DNA from: UBA11574 sp964591175 | GTDB taxonomy: Bacteria; Desulfobacterota; Desulfobacteria; Desulfobacterales; UBA11574 | Length of the DNA: 64,000 nt | NCBI GenBank assembly: GCA_964591175.1 | Contig: CAZQAF010000006.1 | Location: 1-64,000 of the forward strand | Reading direction: 5' to 3' | Shown: piece by piece, positions 60,154 through 64,000 of the stretch | Layout of the letters: each line of letters opens with the position of its first letter | Numbering within the stretch: the stretch's first letter is position 1 | Notes under the pieces: model-generated | What the model was told of the DNA's origin: nothing | What the model saw: the letters and a program-made list of their open reading frames with translations, nothing else | Databases searched by the model: none | Program-made: the position numbers and the translations under genes

Positions 60154-60537
60154 TCAGGTCGTGTTGTTATTTTGATAAATCTTAATAAAATTTAATAATT
60201 TTTCCACCTGATTTTTCATATATTCAATCCAGAAATCCAGAACCTCGCTGCCCTCCGGCGTCAGGTGGTAGACTCTTTTTGCCGGTCCGGCTCCTTGGGT
60301 TTGCCACTCCGATGAAACCAGGCCATTTTCTTCCAAATCTCTCAAATGACGATATATCATTCCCGGGGGCGCCTTGCCTTCTACAAAGCCGAATTGAGAA
60401 ATTTCCTTTATGAGTTCATAGCCATATGAAGATCTGATCTTCAGCGCCATCAAAATCGAGGACTGAATATACCGCTCTGCTTTCTTGGCGCCCGGATGCC
60501 GTGCCTTTTTCGGTGTATTAGATGTTTTCCTTGACAT
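60154..60537 (-). CDS. PadR family transcriptional regulator
   Basis: A 127-residue PadR-type repressor. A basic N terminus (KKARHPGAKKAERYI) precedes the winged helix: ILMALKIRSSYGYELIKEISQFGF, PPGMIYRHLRDLEENGLVSSEWQTQGAGPAKRVYHLTPEG. The C-terminal helix mediates dimerisation. The gene is divergent from the 70-aa gene at 60607; a 21-bp palindrome (60536-60556) at its own start codon is the likely operator. Confidence 0.92.
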   Translation of the reverse strand: MSRKTSNTPKKARHPGAKKAERYIQSSILMALKIRSSYGYELIKEISQFGFVEGKAPPGMIYRHLRDLEENGLVSSEWQTQGAGPAKRVYHLTPEGSEVLDFWIEYMKNQVEKLLNFIKIYQNNNTT

Positions 60538-60559
60538 ATATCCTCTGAAGATATATATT
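60531..60559 (+). promoter_or_regulatory. Promoter of the 60607 gene with embedded PadR-type operator
   Basis: TTGACA (60531-60536), a 17-bp spacer and TATATT (60554-60559) form a near-consensus forward promoter. The spacer contains the inverted repeat ATATATC (60536-60542), seven bases, then GATATAT (60550-60556), which overlaps the padR start codon on the other strand. A repressor bound there would silence both genes. Confidence 0.7.
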
Positions 60560-60606
60560 CATCGTATAAATAGAACCTTTCAAATAATAGCATGGGAGAG
60601 GTAAAG

Positions 60607-60819
60607 ATGGCAACTAAAATATTTGTTCGTGAAAGACGGAAGGTTGAAAAGGGCGAAAAGAAACCAAGGTTTCGCATCGTCGGTGTCAGCGGTTCGGACC
60701 TTAAGATTTACGTCAAGCATATCCGCAAAAAAGAACTCGATCAAATCAGCAAAGAATCCGGTGCCGGGATCGTATATTTGGAATCCGGGAAAGGCCATAA
60801 AAACGGCAGCGGGCAATAG
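60607..60819 (+). CDS. Small basic protein divergent from padR
   Basis: A 70-residue basic protein: MATKIFVRERRKVEKGEKKPRFRIVGVSGSDLKIYVKHIRKKELDQI, then a Gly/Lys-rich end. It looks like a small single beta-alpha domain. No family recognised, though the sequence appears constrained. GGGAGAGGTAAAG precedes ATG 60607. Its near-consensus promoter overlaps the PadR operator, so it is the obvious PadR target. Confidence 0.7.
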   Translation: MATKIFVRERRKVEKGEKKPRFRIVGVSGSDLKIYVKHIRKKELDQISKESGAGIVYLESGKGHKNGSGQ

Positions 60820-60830
60820 GACCCCATTTA

Positions 60831-61688
60831 TTATTCTTTATAAATGATGGTGCCGACATGCTCGCCTTCCAACGCTGCCGATATGTATTCCGGATGTCTT
60901 AATGCGTCGATGATTTGCAGCTCTTTCAAACACTTCGCCCTTTGCAGCAAAGTAAGTATCGGACGTTCGATGATTAAATCATCCAGGTCCAACGCGATGA
61001 GTTCCCGGGCAGAAATACGATCGTAGAATTTAAGATGGGTGACCTCTGATTCCGGAACTTTTTTGGGGTCTTTGTCAAAAAGCCCTTTCTCATCTTTTAA
61101 AAATATCAGAGATCGGGCTCCGATATTTTCCGCCAGAAGAAAAGCACCGCAATCTGTTCGATGAGGCGGTATTGAGCCGTGTTCGGCGGGGTGCTCGAAA
61201 AAACCGTAAGGTGGTATTCCGTAAGTAATGGGCATATAACCCTGGCGGCAAAACATGGTTAATTGTTCTAAGTTGTCGCCGTGGCCAATCTTTACGCCCC
61301 CATGTTTTGCCAACAGAACCGAAAGCATTTCTGCGTTTTGCCAGGAAACCTTATCCCCCAATTTAGACAATACGCCGGTCGGCATCCCAAGATCTACGCC
61401 GATATTATAGACATGCCGTGCCCGGGTTCCTCCGCCGGTCATCAGCAAAATCCTGTGCTTGTCTTTTGCTTTGATCAGAGCATCAAGAATGGGAAATAAA
61501 GCGCTTCCTCCCCGGTCCATGATGCTTTGTCCGCCGATTTTGATAATATTAATTTCAGGATGCATCCGGAAATATTCGGTTGCCTCGGTCTGCCTGAGCA
61601 ATGTCTTGCTGACTAAAGATTCTCCCATCAACGGAGAATCGATGTGGAGCCTTCCCTTTTCGCGGTCTTCTTTGATCAATTTCGCCAT
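60831..61688 (-). CDS. Amino-acid-kinase-fold protein similar to molybdenum storage protein
   Basis: A 285-residue UMP-kinase/amino-acid-kinase-fold protein. INIIKIGGQSIMDRGGSALFPILDAL is the N-terminal motif of MoSto subunits (MosA/MosB), which store Mo or W as polyoxometalate clusters. LLMTGGGTRARHVYNIGVDLGMPTGVLSKLGDKVSWQNAEML and GIPPYGFFEHPAEHGSIPPHRTDCGAFLLAENIGA (containing PPHRTDCGAFLLAE) also fit. Only one subunit is in the window. Metal storage is inferred from resemblance; a nucleotide kinase remains possible. Confidence 0.78.
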   Translation of the reverse strand: MAKLIKEDREKGRLHIDSPLMGESLVSKTLLRQTEATEYFRMHPEINIIKIGGQSIMDRGGSALFPILDALIKAKDKHRILLMTGGGTRARHVYNIGVDLGMPTGVLSKLGDKVSWQNAEMLSVLLAKHGGVKIGHGDNLEQLTMFCRQGYMPITYGIPPYGFFEHPAEHGSIPPHRTDCGAFLLAENIGARSLIFLKDEKGLFDKDPKKVPESEVTHLKFYDRISARELIALDLDDLIIERPILTLLQRAKCLKELQIIDALRHPEYISAALEGEHVGTIIYKE

Positions 61689-61927
61689 TTTTTACCTGCT
61701 CTCGTTCTTGAATCCGCATTTTCATTCTAAGTTTAAATAAAACCGTAATAATCTATAACTCAATAAGCAAATTTACAGTAATTATCAACCTTTTTGAGTT
61801 TGATGGATTCAAATTCGCCGGTGAATCGAAAACGCATATTATTCCCGGACAGATCAATACCTTAAAATTTTAGAGTAAAATTAGATGTACGTGTTGACAA
61901 AGTGCGGTTCCCGGTAAACACGTAAAA

Positions 61928-63817
61928 TTAAATTCGTTGATTATGTTCCCGAATCATTGCTGCGAATGATACGCGGGATTTGGAGGACTTCTTTTCTTCT
62001 TTCAGAAAAAAGAGAATTTTGCGCGCTGTTTGTTGTCCGATACCCTCGGTCTGAGCCAGATCGTCAACGCTTGCTGCTTCGATGCGTTTGACCGATCCGA
62101 ACCGTCGCAAAAGAGATCTTCGGCGCTTTTCTCCGATACCGGGGATGCGATCCAGACGTGAAGCGATCGTCGTCTTTAAAAGCAGTTTTTGTTGATATGT
62201 GACGGCAAACCGGTGCGCTTCATCACGAAGCCGCATCAACAGGAGCTGTTCGGCGGAAGATTGCTCCAACACCACGGCTTTCTTTTTCCCCGGCAAATAA
62301 ATATACTCAACGGCGTCATTCCGCCTTTTATCCCTGTCTTTTGCCAAGGCAAGCACATCGATGCCGGCAATATTCAGTCGGCTCATCGCCCGCCGGGCCG
62401 CTTCGAGCTGGCCTTTCCCGCCGTCCAAGACGATCAGATCCGGCAGATCGTTCTCATCCACGCCATGCCTTAACCGGCGTAAAACAGCCTCATGAATGGC
62501 GGCATAATCATCTCCGACGGTTACCGATTGTATTTTAAACCGACGGTAACGGGCTTTATCCGGTTTGCCGTCTTTCATTGCTGCTTTGGCGGCAACAATG
62601 GCATCTCCCTTAAAATGGGAAACATCAAAGCATTCCATATAACGAGGCATATGCTTGAGTCCCAGTTGTTTTTTAAGATTCATCAAGGCTACCAGCGTTT
62701 GCCCTTCACCTTTTCGAGACTGATGCAGCGACAGTCGTGCATTTCTTTGGCTCGTCCTTAACAGCGTCCTTTTGCCTTTTGTTCTCGGAACGACAATACG
62801 AACCGTTGCATCCTTTCTTTCTGATAAAACTTCTTCCAAGGCGTTTTGGTCATCAATGGCAAAGGGTAGCCAGATCTCATCGGGAATAAAATGTTCCCGG
62901 CTGTAATACTGATTCAAAAACGAAGCCAACCGGTCTTTTTCCGAAAATTCCTCTGCCGCCTCAAAAGACAAAGCCCTTCCGCCGATCACTCTCCCGTGCC
63001 TTAAAAAAATTAAATATACCACGAGAGAATTGCGCCTTCGAAAACAACCCAGCACATCCGCATCGATATCGGTTTCAAAAATGACGGTTTGCGGTTCAAG
63101 GGTTTGCTTGACGGCTTCGATCTGATTTCTTAGCCTTGCCGCTTCTTCAAAATTAAGATCGCCGGAAGCTTTTTCCATACGCTGTCGAAGCGAATTCAGT
63201 AGTTCCAAGTTTTTGCCTTGAAGAAAGCTCACGGCATCTTCCACATGGCGGTGATAGTCTTCGGCAGGAATATCGTATACGGAAGACGCCGGGAACGTGC
63301 TGATCTGACATAACAGGCAGGGACGTTTGTGTCGGGCCGGATCATGATCCGAACAGGTTCGCAGTTTAAAATAACGGTTCATTATCCGGAGCGTTTCGCG
63401 AAGTGCCCGGGCTGCAGGATATGGACCGAAATACCGCGCGCCGTCTTTTTTTACCCGCCGCGTTACTTCAAGGCGGGGATAAATTCGGTCAAGATCCAAA
63501 CGGAGATAAACAAATGTTCCGCCTTCTTTCAGTTTGATATTGTACCGAGGTTTATGACGTTTAATGAGTTCGTTTTCCAGTATCAGCGCTTCTTTTTCGT
63601 TTTCAGCGACCACCGTTTCAACATCTGCAATTTCCTGTGTCAAAAAAGGAATTAAAGCCCGCTCCTCCTTTGTGCCTGCAAAATACGTCTTCAAACGGTT
63701 GCGGAGGTTCTTGGCTTTTCCGATGTAGATGATATTTCCGGCTTTATCTCTCATCAGGTAAACGCCGGGCGCGTCGGGCGATATTTTTATTTTTTCTTTT
63801 AAACGCGTTTTCTTCAT
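61928..63817 (-). CDS. uvrC: Excinuclease ABC subunit C
   Basis: A 629-residue UvrC, the nuclease of nucleotide-excision repair. N-terminal GIY-YIG domain (PGVYLMRDKAGNIIYIGKAKNLRNRLKTYF), the UvrB-interacting UVR motif (ASGDLNFEEAARLRNQIEAVKQ, near residue 215), the RNase-H-like 5' nuclease part (ECFDVSHFKGDAIVAA, LIVLDGGKGQLEAA) and the C-terminal tandem helix-hairpin-helix (RIPGIGEKRRRSLLRRFGS). Complete. ATG at 63815-63817. Confidence 0.96.
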   Translation of the reverse strand: MKKTRLKEKIKISPDAPGVYLMRDKAGNIIYIGKAKNLRNRLKTYFAGTKEERALIPFLTQEIADVETVVAENEKEALILENELIKRHKPRYNIKLKEGGTFVYLRLDLDRIYPRLEVTRRVKKDGARYFGPYPAARALRETLRIMNRYFKLRTCSDHDPARHKRPCLLCQISTFPASSVYDIPAEDYHRHVEDAVSFLQGKNLELLNSLRQRMEKASGDLNFEEAARLRNQIEAVKQTLEPQTVIFETDIDADVLGCFRRRNSLVVYLIFLRHGRVIGGRALSFEAAEEFSEKDRLASFLNQYYSREHFIPDEIWLPFAIDDQNALEEVLSERKDATVRIVVPRTKGKRTLLRTSQRNARLSLHQSRKGEGQTLVALMNLKKQLGLKHMPRYMECFDVSHFKGDAIVAAKAAMKDGKPDKARYRRFKIQSVTVGDDYAAIHEAVLRRLRHGVDENDLPDLIVLDGGKGQLEAARRAMSRLNIAGIDVLALAKDRDKRRNDAVEYIYLPGKKKAVVLEQSSAEQLLLMRLRDEAHRFAVTYQQKLLLKTTIASRLDRIPGIGEKRRRSLLRRFGSVKRIEAASVDDLAQTEGIGQQTARKILFFLKEEKKSSKSRVSFAAMIREHNQRI

Positions 63818-63839
63818 TTGATCCTAACTGCTATTTCGA

Positions 63840-63960
63840 GTCAACCACCACCCGCAAAGCGAATGGCTTGAATTTTCGGCCATAGGCCGAAAAGGCAAAA
63901 GCACGTCAGTGCTTTCGACGTTGAACTTGCATCCGGGTGCAAAGCACCCGGTTTGTCTTG
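63840..63960. repeat. Hairpin-rich non-coding end region
   Basis: Three short hairpins in a row after the uvrC start: TTCGGCC/GGCCGAA near 63875-63892, AAAGCAC/GTGCTTT near 63896-63915, and GGGTGC/GCACCC near 63934-63950. The 16-mer CCGCAAAGCGAATGGC (63852-63867) recurs inverted with one difference at 43805-43820. Probably a dispersed repeat of the genome; the window ends before its limit is seen. Confidence 0.45.
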
Positions 63961-64000
63961 CAAGAATCAATCTATATCGTTTTCGAGAACCAGCCGGAAG

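Noticed and set aside
1..64000. CRISPR array or rRNA genes
   Set aside because: No regularly spaced short repeats and no rRNA-like conserved blocks were seen; the repeats present are dispersed palindromes.

Overview
The window looks like a draft-genome segment from a sulfate-reducing deltaproteobacterium of the Desulfobacterales type. This is inferred from gene content. There is a complete dsrC with both C-terminal cysteines. An AsnC-like siroheme decarboxylase of the alternative haem pathway sits beside it. There is an MJ0042 zinc-ribbon/DUF3426 protein, several small proteins of deltaproteobacterial type, and apparent use of UGA as selenocysteine. Two runs of exactly 100 N (42650-42749 and 52174-52273) are scaffold gaps, so the order of the three sequence blocks rests on the assembler. 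|| Layout. 1-13.6 kb: a secreted alpha/beta hydrolase lying between two direct copies of a palindromic repeat, an inositol-phosphatase-like gene, priA, a DUF1573 gene with an in-frame UGA, a HAD phosphatase, an L,D-transpeptidase, polA, queF, a CsgG-like lipoprotein, and the fused remains of hutI and hutH. 13.6-21.9 kb: a large nucleotidyl-cyclase-like protein, a UPF0173 hydrolase, a DnaJ-like gene, an HD phosphohydrolase, a cobalamin riboswitch split by a repeat insertion and followed by an 86-aa orphan, then a reverse-strand group dsrC, yjbQ, siroheme decarboxylase, nitrilase. 22-42.6 kb is mostly housekeeping: miaA, nadE, a radical SAM protein, mnmG, a second DnaJ-like gene, hpt, the zinc-ribbon protein, tRNA-Met(CAT), a divergent polysaccharide deacetylase, ddl with a second ATP-grasp gene, purE, a Sua5/YrdC protein, mgsA, an orphan gemA, a thioesterase and an M15-like peptidase. 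42.75-52.17 kb is a separate contig with accessory content: partial trxB, an NmrA-like protein, a TetR operon, an MFS remnant, a cysteine-cluster protein, an iron-type alcohol dehydrogenase, an ATP-grasp/esterase pair and thiM. 52.3-64 kb: a parvulin-type isomerase, a CoA-disulfide reductase/rhodanese fusion, a Na+/H+ antiporter with a 23-codon leader ORF, a LigD phosphoesterase stub, ada, a PilZ-like protein, a TiaS-like FDDTD protein, a PadR regulator divergent from a 70-aa gene, a molybdenum-storage-like kinase-fold protein, and uvrC. || The most unusual signals are these. (1) A DUF1573 protein reads through UGA exactly where the family has the first Cys of its CGCT motif, with a SECIS-like hairpin just downstream. 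(2) A family of 130-190 bp non-coding elements shares a core but has different terminal inverted repeats in each copy. One copy sits inside the cobalamin aptamer. A distantly similar element sits inside a terminal repeat of yet another palindromic element at 41657-41917. A solo end-to-end remnant forms the hpt terminator. (3) A 215-bp nested palindrome at 17715-17929 shares its end motif with a terminator hairpin at 53638-53677. (4) Self-overlapping operator/promoter arrangements are visible at the tetR and padR genes. Coordinates, motifs and repeat alignments were read by eye. Family names come from recognisable motifs, not from database searches.
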